Origin: Humulus lupulus
Taxonomy: Eukaryota > Streptophyta > Magnoliopsida > Rosales > Cannabaceae
Direction: 5' to 3'
Assembly: GCF_963169125.1 (NCBI RefSeq)
Contig: NC_084795.1
Coordinates: 140,467,766 to 140,531,765, forward strand
DNA: 64,000 nucleotides
Made by a program: the position numbers and the translations under genes. Below the pieces are notes generated by a model. It had not been told where the DNA came from, searched no databases, and saw nothing but the letters and a program-made list of their open reading frames with translations. This document shows, one piece after another, positions 1 to 10,140 of the stretch. Within the stretch, counting starts at the first letter, position 1; each line of letters starts with the position of its first letter.

Positions 1-1025
1 CAGATTGGCCTCTGTGACCAGATTTTTGACACTTTGCTCTATGTCGGTCATGCTGGCCAGGAGGGTTGATCGGACCTCCATGTCCGGAGTGGGGGCTGGT
101 CAGAACCAGGGGCCTGAAATGCACTAAATTTCTAAGGGAAATGCAGGAAGACTCAAAGAAGAAAAATATACGACCAAGGGTACAAAGACTTTACCTCCTT
201 GTGTGAAGGCCAAGTTGTTCGCGACCATGTCAGCAGTCAGAAAGTACTCCATATGGTACTTCCCCACGTTTGAGATAAAAGTAGTGTCAGTCAGGAAAGT
301 GCGACCTGTTTCCTGGTGGCAGAAATGGAAGAACCCCGCGTTTTCCTAGTTAGGGTTGGATTTTAGGTCGAACAAGTAGTTGACCTCGTGTGGCGTAGGG
401 ACCGGCCACTTCTTATGGCTATAAAGGATATAGAGTGCAGAGAGCATTCTATATCTGTTTGGGGTGATTTGAAAAAGAGCGACCCCAAAGTAATTGGCCA
501 CTCCTTGGAAAAAAGGATGGAGAGGTAGGATCGCTCCTGCCTTGATGTAGTATCTCGACTAGGCGCTATACGTGCCTCCAGGCAATTCGTCCTTTGGTCT
601 CGGGTAGGTCGGACTAGCGTCACCCAAGGAAGCCCGTACTTCTTGATATAATTGGCGATCATCCTAATCGTTACTCGACTAGGAGGAGCGATGTACTGTT
701 CGACATCTGGTCGAGTGGCACTTCGAAGTTGGGCTTAAGCTTGGATTCCTGGCTTGAGAGTACTCTTAGCTCTACCGCTGGTCGAGGGAATTTCTGCATG
801 TGGGGCAGGCTGGTGTTCAGAAGGTTTATTTTTCTTTTTCTGGGCAGTGGATTTTACTCTACCCATGGCTGGAAGGTTTAACTGAGGTTTGTTGGGTGGA
901 GTTCGAGAAAAAGGGATGTCCGGAATAAGTAACGGCGGCTGTTCTGCGTCCACAAGAAATTGAGCGAGCAGGTCGTCATCAATTGGTCTCTCACCTCCCC
1001 ACGGATCTTGCATCAAAATCTGCAA
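1..1025 (-). pseudogene. Antisense gene of Tat-1 (Transposase_28-like / putative gypsy-type protein)
   Basis: The gene starts with ATG at 1025 on the minus strand and runs off the left edge. After a basic linker (about 735-1025) the protein shows the conserved block seen in antisense ORFs of Tat/Ogre elements: a hydrophobic ILPLHPFFQGVANYFG-type stretch, then QITPNRYRMLSALY and NYLFDLKSNPN, about 540 down to 320 in the minus direction. An intron with GT at 194-193 and AG at 115-114 (81 nt) joins to an exon with a helical segment near 1-113. The frame is broken: a stop sits between the linker and core block, a frame change occurs near 540, and a TAG follows KSNPN. The function of this protein is not established. 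Pfam describes related sequences as a putative gypsy-type transposon domain. Confidence 0.7.
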
Positions 1026-1498
1026 ACAAAAAAGGGGAGATGAGAACTTAGTCTAAAGACTTGTGTTGAATGTAGGAATAACATTGCTCGTGTATAAAAG
1101 TTAAGCTTTTATACAACCAACAACATTCTGGCAAAAACACGAAGTTTCTTATGAGTAGTTTGAGAAAACGGATTAAAAAGCGGAAGTAAAAGGTTTTTTC
1201 AGAGAAAACTTTTTCGACTCCGAGAGGGCGGGCAAACCCCAGTTTTTCAACTAGCATAAAATCAAATTTTTACTTCGATTTTACGCCCTAAATCTACAAT
1301 CTCAACTACCAAACTGACTCATAACTCCTATGAAGTGTTATTTCATTACCTTATCTCACATCAAACATACCCATTTACCCCAAGATAGTTTCGGTCAAGA
1401 ACAGTCAAGAACTCAGGTACGAAACGAATAAAAAAACAACTTTGCATGGCAACTCATGTTAGGAAAATATGTATTTTGCCTCAATGGAAATAATAATA

Positions 1499-1740
1499 AA
1501 TTACAACTCTATGCAATATATTACAAATAAATAATGATTGATTAAAAATAGTTACAACTCTATAACTGAAAATTACAAATAAACAAAGAAAATGAAGAAG
1601 ATGATGAAGAAGAAGAGAATAGTAAAATACAACTCTAAGCAAAAGGTTACAAATAAAGTAAAGTGTTTGAAACAAAAGAAAAGAAAAGATTACAACTCTT
1701 GAACAAGAAATACAAGTAAATAGAGAAGAACAATATAAGG
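1499..1740. repeat. Diverged minisatellite with TTACAACTCT-containing units
   Basis: Four imperfect copies begin with (T)TACAACTCT at about 1500, 1552, 1628 and 1690. Most contain a second shared block, TTACAAATAAA. Spacing varies from about 52 to 76 bp because of A/G-rich fillers. Tandem repeats in the 3' untranslated region are a known habit of Tat/Ogre elements. Confidence 0.6.
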
Positions 1741-2185
1741 ATGAAAAGCAATAGAATGAAAGAAAGGAACAAGAAACAAAAGATGAACAACTCTCACTCA
1801 CACTACCAAAGTGAAGAGTGTTTGGGATCACCAACTTGAACAAGGTTTGAAACCTTTGTCCAAAAGCTTATTTCCCCCTAACTCAAGCACTAAGGGATCT
1901 CTCACAGATTATAGGAAATGCTTTCTGGAATTATCAAGCCTCAAGGTGTTTCTAGCCAAGTGCTCTTAATGGATAGAAATATTATGTCTTACAAGTGAGC
2001 ATTAGGCTCCAATTTATAGAGTTTTGAGACACCCTTTGAATTTCAAATTCCACCAACCCCCATGGCTGTTACCAATGATTAATTGGATGTTTTATGGAAT
2101 TAAAATAGAGATTTGGGAGTTACTTGGCTGTTGGAAACGTTCAAAATTGGATAAAAACCAAATTTGTATGAAGTTGTCAGTCACT

Positions 2186-2220
2186 AGGGCCGCGGCGCTT
2201 GAAACAAGCGCCGCGACCCT
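2186..2220. repeat. GC-rich hairpin, 16-bp stem
   Basis: The arms are 2186-2201 and 2205-2220 with a 3-nt AAA loop. The arms match at 15 of 16 positions (one C/A mismatch). The core is CGCGGCGCTTG and its complement. It stands out as an almost pure GC island in sequence that is otherwise AT-rich. Confidence 0.85.
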
Positions 2221-2438
2221 TGGTCATTTTCAGCAACCAATTTTTTTAGTTTTTTTCAAAACGTTCCAATTTATTCCCACTTGATTTTGTAACTTCCATA
2301 CACAATATGGGAGTTAAAATCACATCTCTATCAGCCATTTCTCATATGGCTTTAAGAAATTCATCTCAATATTGTGTAACAACAAATCTATACAATAATG
2401 GGTGATATTTAGGAGTTACAAATTTGTGATGAATTTGT

Positions 2439-4296
2439 TGTTGGGGTTTTATGCCCTAATTAAAACCCAAATTCTTTGTAATCTCATTTTATTATCAATA
2501 AAAGAATAGAAATAATTTTTTGACTTGGTCAATCACTTTGCTCACATGTTTTATTTTCATGATTATTTGTTTAATATAAACTTCTATTAAATCTCGAGCA
2601 TATAGCTAATCTTATTTATAGTGACGTAATCACAGTGGAATATAAATATGATTATATGTTCAAAATAAGCTAGTCCTAAGATTAGTCAGTGCACCGGATT
2701 TACACTGACTTGCCAATCTACGATATGATCTACTTACACATTACAGTGTTATGTTCTTTCCAGAACATTAGCAAAGTAGATAAGATCGGATGTATTTGTT
2801 ACATCGGACAGGACCGATATTGACAGTTGATAAGATAAGTAAACATACTGTTATTATCTATTCTAGTCATATCATATAGTTGACCATAGGTCAATTCAAT
2901 CTCAATTCTGAGTGGTTGGTATTATAACTGATTGTATTATTTGAGTTCTTTGACTTGTTCGTTACCAGCTTACCCTACGGACTAGCCCATACTTAAATCT
3001 TGGGAACTCGGTAGTACAATTGAGTGGGAGTGTTAATCATAGATATGAACATCTATAGCTTCTGATGAAGAAGTGAAATGATGGTTTCCTTTTAGTTTGG
3101 TTCAAGGTGTTAAATGATAGAGATCTCATTTCAGTAATTAAATTAGTTTACTGAAATATCATTTACAAGGAACTAAGTGTTTTAAGGATAAAATACAATG
3201 AGGGGTAAAACAGTATTTTAGTCCTGTCTCATTGTAGACCGTCTATAGAGGATTGAGTGACAATTATGGTTGTAACAATGGATAATTAATAGCGTATCTA
3301 TATTTTTTATAGAGCGTTCTATGAATTCAAGAGTGCAATTCCGAGTCTATAGTGGAGTCACGAGGAATTAATAAGTTAGTAAATTTATTTGTTAGATTTA
3401 TGATAACTTATTGGAGCTTGATTTCATAGGCCCATGGTCCCCATTGTACCTTGGATAAAATCATCTAGATAGTCTCAATTAATTGATTTAATCATCAATT
3501 AGAATTATCAAAGTTGACCAGGTCAATTTTGGATAGTTTCACAGAGTTGTGTAATTTTGAGAAGAAAAGAGAAATTATGGCAGATTTATTAATTAAGATA
3601 AATTTGTATCTAAATTAATAAATAAATTTAAATCAAGGTTCAAATTAGAAATAATTAATTTGATAAAGGATTTAAATAATTATTTAATTAATTAAATCAA
3701 TAGAAAATAATACAGGCCTTGATTTTAAGTCCAATGGGCTTATAATCAAATGGGAAATTTCACGGGCCTATAGCCCATGATAATTTCGACCTAGGGCTTC
3801 AAAATGGCTGTTATTTTATTGATTTTTTAATTAAATTAAATGGCCTAATTGAGTCTATAAAAGGAGTGCTTAGAGAGAAGATTTCAGAGACGACAGATAA
3901 GTCACAAGTCAGATTTCTGATAGTTTTAGATTCTCTCTAAACACAAGTCCTTTTTCTAAGCCTCTTTGTTATTTTCTCTTCTTCTCTCTATATCTATCTC
4001 ATGTGTTGAGAATTTCCCACACTAGTCTAGGTGGTTCTAAGGATACATTGGAAGATCGTGAAGAAAATAAAAGATCGATTCAGTTTCTTGATAATACTCT
4101 GCGACAGAGAGGATACAAGAGTTAGAGAAACTGAAGGAAGGACTCTTAATTCCGCTGCGTGTACTGTAAGTATTATATTATTTGTTTCTCTTTGAATTCA
4201 ATTTTAGAAACATGTTTTAGGCTTTCTCGTATTAATTTGTTTAATATTAGATACACATGAAAATAAATAAAGATCCTGTATAAGCTTTTTCCAACA
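2439..4296 (+). mobile_element. Solo LTR of the copia-2/copia-3 family
   Basis: The 1858 bp unit begins TGTTGGGGTTTTATG and ends TTTTTCCAACA. It is similar along its length to the 3' LTR of copia-2 (24841-26595). It is flanked by a perfect 5-bp target duplication, tttgt, at 2434-2438 and 4297-4301, and no internal element sequence is attached. This is the expected product of recombination between the two LTRs of a full element. It lies in the 3' region of Tat-1 and is therefore younger than that insertion. Confidence 0.93.
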
Positions 4297-4904
4297 TTTG
4301 TAACACCAAATATGTTGCATGTTTGGATATTTCACATATATCCAAATAATGTAACTCTCTATTATATGTTACAATATGTGACACTCTATGTCACATTTAT
4401 TTAATCTAAAACATTATATTATAAAATAATATAATATTACATTATATTATAAAATAATATAACAACTCAAACAACTGAAAGGTCCGTAAAACTTACTTGG
4501 ATGAAAGATGGAGTGTAAAAAATGAAAGCTTTGAACTTCTGAACAGAGATTCCATAGATTAGCAGCAGGAGCTTCGGGGATTTTCTTGGCTCAAACGGTC
4601 GAAGTTCTTCTGTGTTATTGAAAAAACAGAAGGCAAGTGAAAAGTGAAAAGTAAAAAGTGAAAATATGAATTTGGGGTATTATTTATAGTGACTGCAACG
4701 CGAAAAAAGAAGTAATCATGAATTACCTTTTTCAAAACATGGGGAACTATAATAGGCGTCACACAAGTTATTGGAAAGACGAAAAGACCTGATTGGACAT
4801 GATTGGTTACTTTTTTCGAAGAGGCATGACGGCTCAGACAGGTTTTATGGGGCATACGAAATGTCAGTTTCCTAAGTTTACTTTATGCTGGTCGCAACAA
4901 AGTA
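4297..4904 (+). other. Rest of Tat-1 3' region, no gene seen
   Basis: AT-rich sequence with a direct duplication of period 28 (4411-4438 and 4439-4466, unit ACATTATATTATAAAATAAT followed by further AT-rich bases). An inverted repeat at 4874-4884 / 4899-4909 abuts the polypurine tract. The minus-strand open frame at 4559-4855 has no recognisable domain. Confidence 0.5.
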
Positions 4905-4919
4905 AACTTGGGAGGCAAA
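4905..4919 (+). other. Polypurine tract of Tat-1
   Basis: AACTTGGGAGGCAAA lies directly before the TG of the LTR at 4920. This is the usual position of the plus-strand primer. Its 5' part is also the right arm of a hairpin. Confidence 0.7.
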
Positions 4920-5509
4920 TGTTTACCCAAAAATGGTTGTTGATGACGTGGCAGAGTTGAAGTGAAAAGGTGTTGTTCGGCTATCGACCAGATGCACATT
5001 GCTTCATTAAGACTCACTATTAGGTACGACCAGGCTGGTCGCATGATTCGGTTTATTTCCTTATAAGATTATGATCTTGTAATAATTATATTTATTATTT
5101 CATCTTTATTACCTTGATACACGGATATTAATGAGAGTTAAGGCCCAATGGCCCATGTAACCCCCCTTGAGCCTATAAATATGCATGAAATAACTCAAGG
5201 AGGGGACTTTTGATCTTGGAACCTTTTCCCTGAAGATTGAGAGAGAGAGCCTATAGTGCGATTATCCATCGTCTTATTGTAATTCTCCCAAAGTTTGTGA
5301 AAGTCAAGAACCCTAGTTCTTTGATCACGGCTTTGAGACTCAATTTTAATAATAGCACTAAGTGGATGTAGGTCATTACCATTCTTTGGGGCCGAACCAC
5401 TATAAATCGTTGGTGTTTTCTTCTTTTCCATTAGATTAAACTCTTAATTGTCGTTTCATTTCTTGTCGTATATTTGACTCCGCGTCGTTGACCAAATCAA
5501 GGGTCAACA
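4920..5509 (+). repeat. 3' LTR of Tat-1 (590 bp)
   Basis: It starts TGTTTACCC and ends GGGTCAACA, a near-perfect terminal inverted repeat with the TG..CA ends of LTRs, and follows a polypurine tract. The next five bases, GAGAG (5510-5514), would be the right target duplication; the left one lies outside the window. Sequence after 5510 is copia-1 LTR, aligned with the second copia-1 LTR from about 16441. Confidence 0.82.
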
Positions 5510-7157
5510 GAGAGCCTATATTTTTATTTCTCAAAAATAATAATGAAGTCTTATTCTGAAAGTCACGTAGTATCAGACTTATAAATATATTTAATCTAAT
5601 TAAATAATTTTTATTGAATTCAAATTTAAAACTGATTAGATATCTACATTTAATCATTTATTTAAATCATATTTAAAAGGAATAATTATATAACTGATTA
5701 AACAAAAATATTGAAATTCAAAATTCAAATCTCACGGATTAAATCCCTCTTTTAGGTTCCACACACTGGACAATATAGTGTGTGTCGCCTGAGCCTGTAT
5801 CAGGTTTCCCTGATTTTCTCATTTTTTTGTTTAATCAATCTTTAAGACAATATATTTATCCCAACATAAATATTACTTAATTCAAAATTAACTTTATCTT
5901 AAAATATTAGTTTTAAATTAAATAAATATCATATTATAAATAAGATATTTATTATTTTCTCTCTTTATATTATTTCAAACAAGATTAATATTAATTTTAA
6001 CCTATAATAAAAACTATATAATAAATAATTAATTAATTCACAATTAATCAATTGCCCGTAATTATCACATAATTATTTCCTTGCCCTGAAAAATTAATTC
6101 ATTTGCAATTTAGTCATTTCTGTTTATATTAATCTTTCTTTTGACATCCTTACCCTTGACAGTGTAGGACAAAGGTGATCTGGGGACCATGGACCTATAA
6201 TATGAAGCTCCAATAAACCAAATTAGTAATTAAACTCTTTAATCTAATAATCTTATTTATTAATTCCATGACTACTCCACTATAAATATGGAATTGCACT
6301 CTAAGTATTTATAGAATTATATTTACAGAGTTTTCTCTAGCAGTCCTTTGATATAATCAATATATATAGTTTTGTCCTCCATTATTGGTTTATTAATTAG
6401 AGCTGGTCAAAATGACCGTTTTACCCTTTTAATTACCTCTCGATCCTAAAATACCATTAATTCACTAGCGAATAATTAATCTATAATCTAATTATAGATT
6501 TGAGCTCAATAACTATTCAGTTCCAGAATCAACCATTATGGGAACCAATATTCGATATGTTAGGAAAGTATGGATTCCATTATTGTAATTCATGTTCCCA
6601 GCCATCCATGATATTGAATCTCCAAAACAAAAGCCATTACCCACATTATTCTAAGAGACCTTAACGAGTGAATCAAAAGATCCAACAAACATAAACAGGA
6701 GTTCATGAATACTCAAGATTTAGAATAATCTACAAATGAACATCTATTATGAGAAGAATTAAATCTTTAAGTCAAACGACAAGTTTATAAAGATAATTAA
6801 TTCTCATCGGTCCTGTCATATATAATCTTTATATATATAGCACCTTTACTAAGATGTATATCCACATCAGTAATCTGAATCTAGATTACTTGCATCTCGT
6901 ATGCTTAATAAACTGTACTAGTAACCATTCATTAATGATTCCTTACTTTAATATGTTACTGACTATTTTATTCAATATATATGATCTTAATTCTCTCGTA
7001 CTAATACAAGATCATATTCTCATGAATGAATAGCGAATTTTCTTGATATTATTATATAATTAATTCTAACAATAATTATAACATTCAAATATAATAAAAT
7101 TGTATTTTTATTTAAAATAAAATGTCCTTACATGCTTTTAGTGCATTAATCCTAAAA
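5510..7157 (-). repeat. 3' LTR of copia-1, interrupted by Tat-1
   Basis: The segment aligns with 16441-17780 in the same orientation and with almost the same landmarks (for example GACAGTGTAGGACAAA and the motif GGGGACCATGGACC). It lies left of copia-1 pol, so it is the 3' LTR of a minus-strand element. The terminal portion of the LTR, equivalent to 16100-16440, is missing because Tat-1 inserted at 5510 and pushed it out of the window. The start of the LTR on the minus strand is placed at about 7157, next to the polypurine tract. It holds about 100 bp (6340-6447) that the other LTR lacks. Confidence 0.75.
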
Positions 7158-7175
7158 ATCTCCCACTTGCCCTCA
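7158..7175 (-). other. Polypurine tract of copia-1
   Basis: On the minus strand it reads GGGCAAGTGGGAGAT, nearly the same as the GTGCAAGTGGGAGTT that precedes the copia-2 3' LTR at 24841. It lies between the RNase H end and the LTR. Confidence 0.65.
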
Positions 7176-8803
7176 AAGCAAGTGAGGCATCTCCCTTAAT
7201 CCCATATTGCACATTGACCCATGAACGACTTTGCAGGAAGTGTCTTGGTAAACGAGTCAGCCAGGTTCTGTTCCAACGTTATCTTTATAACAGTCACATC
7301 ACCTTGGTGTACAATCTCTCTTACCAGATGGTATTTCCTTTCTATATGCTTCCCTCTCTTGTGGCATCTTCGTTCCTTGGAATTAGCTACTGCTCCACTG
7401 TTATCACAGTACATGATTAGTGGCTTATCCATATCTGGAACAACTTGTAGATCAGTGTAAAACTTCCTCAACCAAACTGCCTCCTTAGGTGCTTCACAAG
7501 CCACTATGTATTCGGCTTCTATGGTTGAATTAGCTATGCTGGATTTTTTAATGCTTCTCCAGACAACAGCTCCACCACCAAGAGTGAACACTGATCCAGA
7601 TGTCGATTTTTTACTGTCTTTGTCTTATTGGAAATCAGAACTAGTGTATTCAGTAGAGTTTAGCTCACCCCTGAATATACCAGCATATAGTCTCTTGTTC
7701 TCCTAAGATACTTAAGAATGTGCTTTACTGCAATCCAGTGTTTCAAAGCAGAATTTGATTGATAACGACTTACAATCCCAACTGCATATCATATGTCGAG
7801 CCTAGTACACAACATAGCATACATCAGACTCTCAACTGCTGAAGCATATGGATACTTTCTCATATCCTCTTCCTCGTGAGGTTTCTTAGGACATTGTTCC
7901 TTAGAAAGAGCAATTCTATGTCTGGTCGGTAACTGATCTTTCTTGGAATTTCCCATAGAGAATCTTTCAAGCACCTTGTCTATATAATTAGCCTAAGAAA
8001 ATGCCAAGAGCTTGTTCTTCCTATCCCTTAGGATTTGGATTCCCAGAACATAGCTCACCTCGCCCAAATCTTTCATTTGGAACTTTTCGGCTAACCACTT
8101 CTTCACATTTGACAATGTCTCTACATTGTTCTCAATGAGCAAAATTTCATCAGCATAAAGAATTAAGAAAACCACCATTTTTCCTTGGATGTATTTATAC
8201 ACACATGCTTCGTCAACATTTTGTTCAAAGCCATATGTTTTAATTGTTTCTTCAAAAGTGATATTCCAAGATCTAGATACTTGCTTTAATCCATAAATGG
8301 ATTTCATCTACTTGCACACCTTTTGATCTTCCCCTTTCTTTATGAACCCTTTTGGTTGTACCATATAGATACTTTCATCAAGATAGTCATTTAGAATTGT
8401 AGTCTTGACATCCATTTTCCATATCTCATAATCATTGGCAGCTGCTATGCATAAAAAGATACGAATGGATTTGAGCATGGCCACAGGAGAAAATGTTTCT
8501 TCATAATCAACACTTTTCTTTGAGTGTAACCTTTGGCTACAAGTCTCGCTTTGAAAGTCTCTACTTTTCCATCTACACCTCTTTTGTTTTTATATATCCA
8601 CTTACACCCTATGGGCCTAACATCTTCAGGTGGATCCACAAGTTCCCAGACAGAATTGGAATACATCGATTCTATTTCTTGGCTCATGGCTTCTTGCCAT
8701 TTCTCTTTTTCAGGATCATCCATTGCCTCTTTAAAGGTTAATGGATCATCCTTGTCTGTATGAAAAACAAGGACACCTGCCTCATGTTCATAGCGAATAG
8801 GTT
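7176..8803 (-). pseudogene. Copia-1 pol remnant: reverse transcriptase and RNase H
   Basis: In the minus direction the remnant covers the N-terminal RT block (8803-8445, with SIRE/Angela-like PIRYEHEAG and the KWIYKNKRGVDG and FKARLVAKGY motifs), the RT palm (8307-7993, SIYGLKQ and LGIQILRDRK) and RNase H (7591-7196, TIEAEYIV, CDNSGAVA, HIERKYH). The catalytic YVDD box reads YADE (8146-8157), so RT would be inactive. There are several frame breaks (about 8430, 7985, 7780-7600). Protease and integrase are absent, and upstream of 8803 the sequence switches to the Tat-2 LTR. Confidence 0.88.
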
Positions 8804-9114
8804 TTGTGGACATGTAATGTTTGTCCACGCACGTCTATATAACGTATCCAGCTTTATAAAGATCCAGGGAAATGGCAGGTCTATAACGTACCCTGAGCTG
8901 AGTGTAGCGTCAGCTCGAGTCTCGGATGCTATGCTTCATAAGTGTTTCCAGCTCGTGCATATTGTTTTGTATTCACCAGCTCGTGTTATAGACCTGGGGA
9001 ATCGTGTTGCCTTTACAGAGAAAATATGGATTTATGGATCATCTATTACAGTTCTTGGCTAGCCAATTGTATCCAAGCTGGCCTAAAGATGCGTGTTGAA
9101 TTTTAGGACGTACA
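8804..9114 (-). repeat. Truncated 3' LTR of Tat-2
   Basis: This segment matches 13114-13424 base for base in length (311 bp) with scattered substitutions. On the minus strand it begins TGTACGTCCTAAAATTC after the polypurine tract. Its distal 470 bp or so are gone, and copia-1 RT sequence follows without a gap. Confidence 0.88.
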
Positions 9115-9132
9115 TTTTAGCCCCCCAAGTCC
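9115..9132 (-). other. Polypurine tract of Tat-2
   Basis: On the minus strand it reads GGACTTGGGGGGCTAAAA, immediately before the TG of the LTR. It fixes the element's orientation as minus. Confidence 0.8.
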
Positions 9133-10140
9133 CTGCTCATGTTCTATGACGTCATTTTCTGACTTACACGGCGGGGACTTTAGAACTTCTACCGCGATTA
9201 TCCAGGTTTTCCCATTACTTGAGTACTAGACACGTGGAACACCGCGATTGGTGTCTGTTCGGGTTTCGAGGATTGCATTAATGGCCTGGCCAAATTTTTG
9301 CTGTCGTTTTGTCTTTCGAAACACTATCCTCAGATCTTGCACTAGTTTGATCAAATGGTCCATGTTGTTCTATGTCTTTTACGTATAAATAAGGTTGGCA
9401 ATTTCTAGGATTCACCACCTTTCATTCGAAATCTTCCTATATCTTCTCTCTTTTGCATTTCCGAACCCTTCTTCCTTCTCAGAAAAATCCAAAAACCATC
9501 TGTTGCATAAACCCTCAAAGACCTAGTTACTCAGGAGTCTTCCAGGAACTTTCCCCTGCAAAGTCTACTTCTTTTATTTAAGAACACATTGTAAGTCTTT
9601 TGGTTTTGAAGAAACTTTTCTTTTACTGGTTTCTGTGTTTCCTCTTTCTTTTTTTTATATCATGCTCATCTGCACTTCACCGTAGTCAATATTAGGTTGT
9701 TCTCCAAATGTTTTTGGCACATAGGCTTCGACTTAGGTTTACTGAGTAGGTCTTAAAATATCTCTAGAACTGTGATATTCATAAAACTGGGTAATTTATG
9801 GCGAATTTTAGGAAATACCCATTCAGGATATAGAAGATGAGAAGTTTTTAGGGTTCGAAACCAGGTTTCTTAGGGGTTACGCTTCTTGGGTGGCTTTGCT
9901 CTAAATCGCTCCCCAAGGAGAGTAGTGGCTTGACTTTCAGACACACGGATCCCTAAACATCAAGGGTCTATTTGGAAACCTAGGCGCGTAGCCTAGGTAG
10001 TGTGTGGCATCACACCGCGAGCTGAGATTACCTCAGCTCATGCGTTAAAAGCCTCAGCCGTCCTTCGTGCTTTCTTGCTTTTATAACAATTCTAGGTTGC
10101 CTACTAAGTGTTCCATCGTTCTTGTTCGTCAGGTGATCTA
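9133..10140 (-). other. 3' untranslated region of Tat-2 / upstream region of its antisense gene
   Basis: I see no coding region. On the plus strand this kilobase is the upstream region of the antisense gene. It contains a TATA-like ACGTATAAATAAGG at about 9380-9393, followed by pyrimidine-rich sequence. A transcript could start here, but that is inference. Confidence 0.4.

Larger units (their letters stand above)
1026..2438 (+). other. AT-rich 3' untranslated region of Tat-1
   Basis: I see no supported gene here. The stretch holds the antisense gene's own upstream region (1026-1300), a diverged minisatellite (1499-1740), an A/G-rich stretch and an unusual GC-rich hairpin (2186-2220). The longer open frames on both strands are low-complexity. 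Confidence 0.5.
1..5509 (+). mobile_element. Tat-1: 3' part of a Ty3/gypsy Tat-type retrotransposon
   Basis: Only the 3' portion lies in the window. Reading along the plus strand there is an antisense spliced gene, an AT-rich 3' untranslated region, a polypurine tract at 4905-4919 and a 3' LTR at 4920-5509. This order matches the more complete Tat-4 element (43393-60920), in which pol precedes the antisense gene, so pol and the 5' LTR should lie left of the window. The element entered the 3' LTR of copia-1, whose sequence resumes at 5510. A copia solo LTR later inserted at 2439. The Tat assignment rests on the antisense gene and layout, not on pol, which is not visible. Confidence 0.75.
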
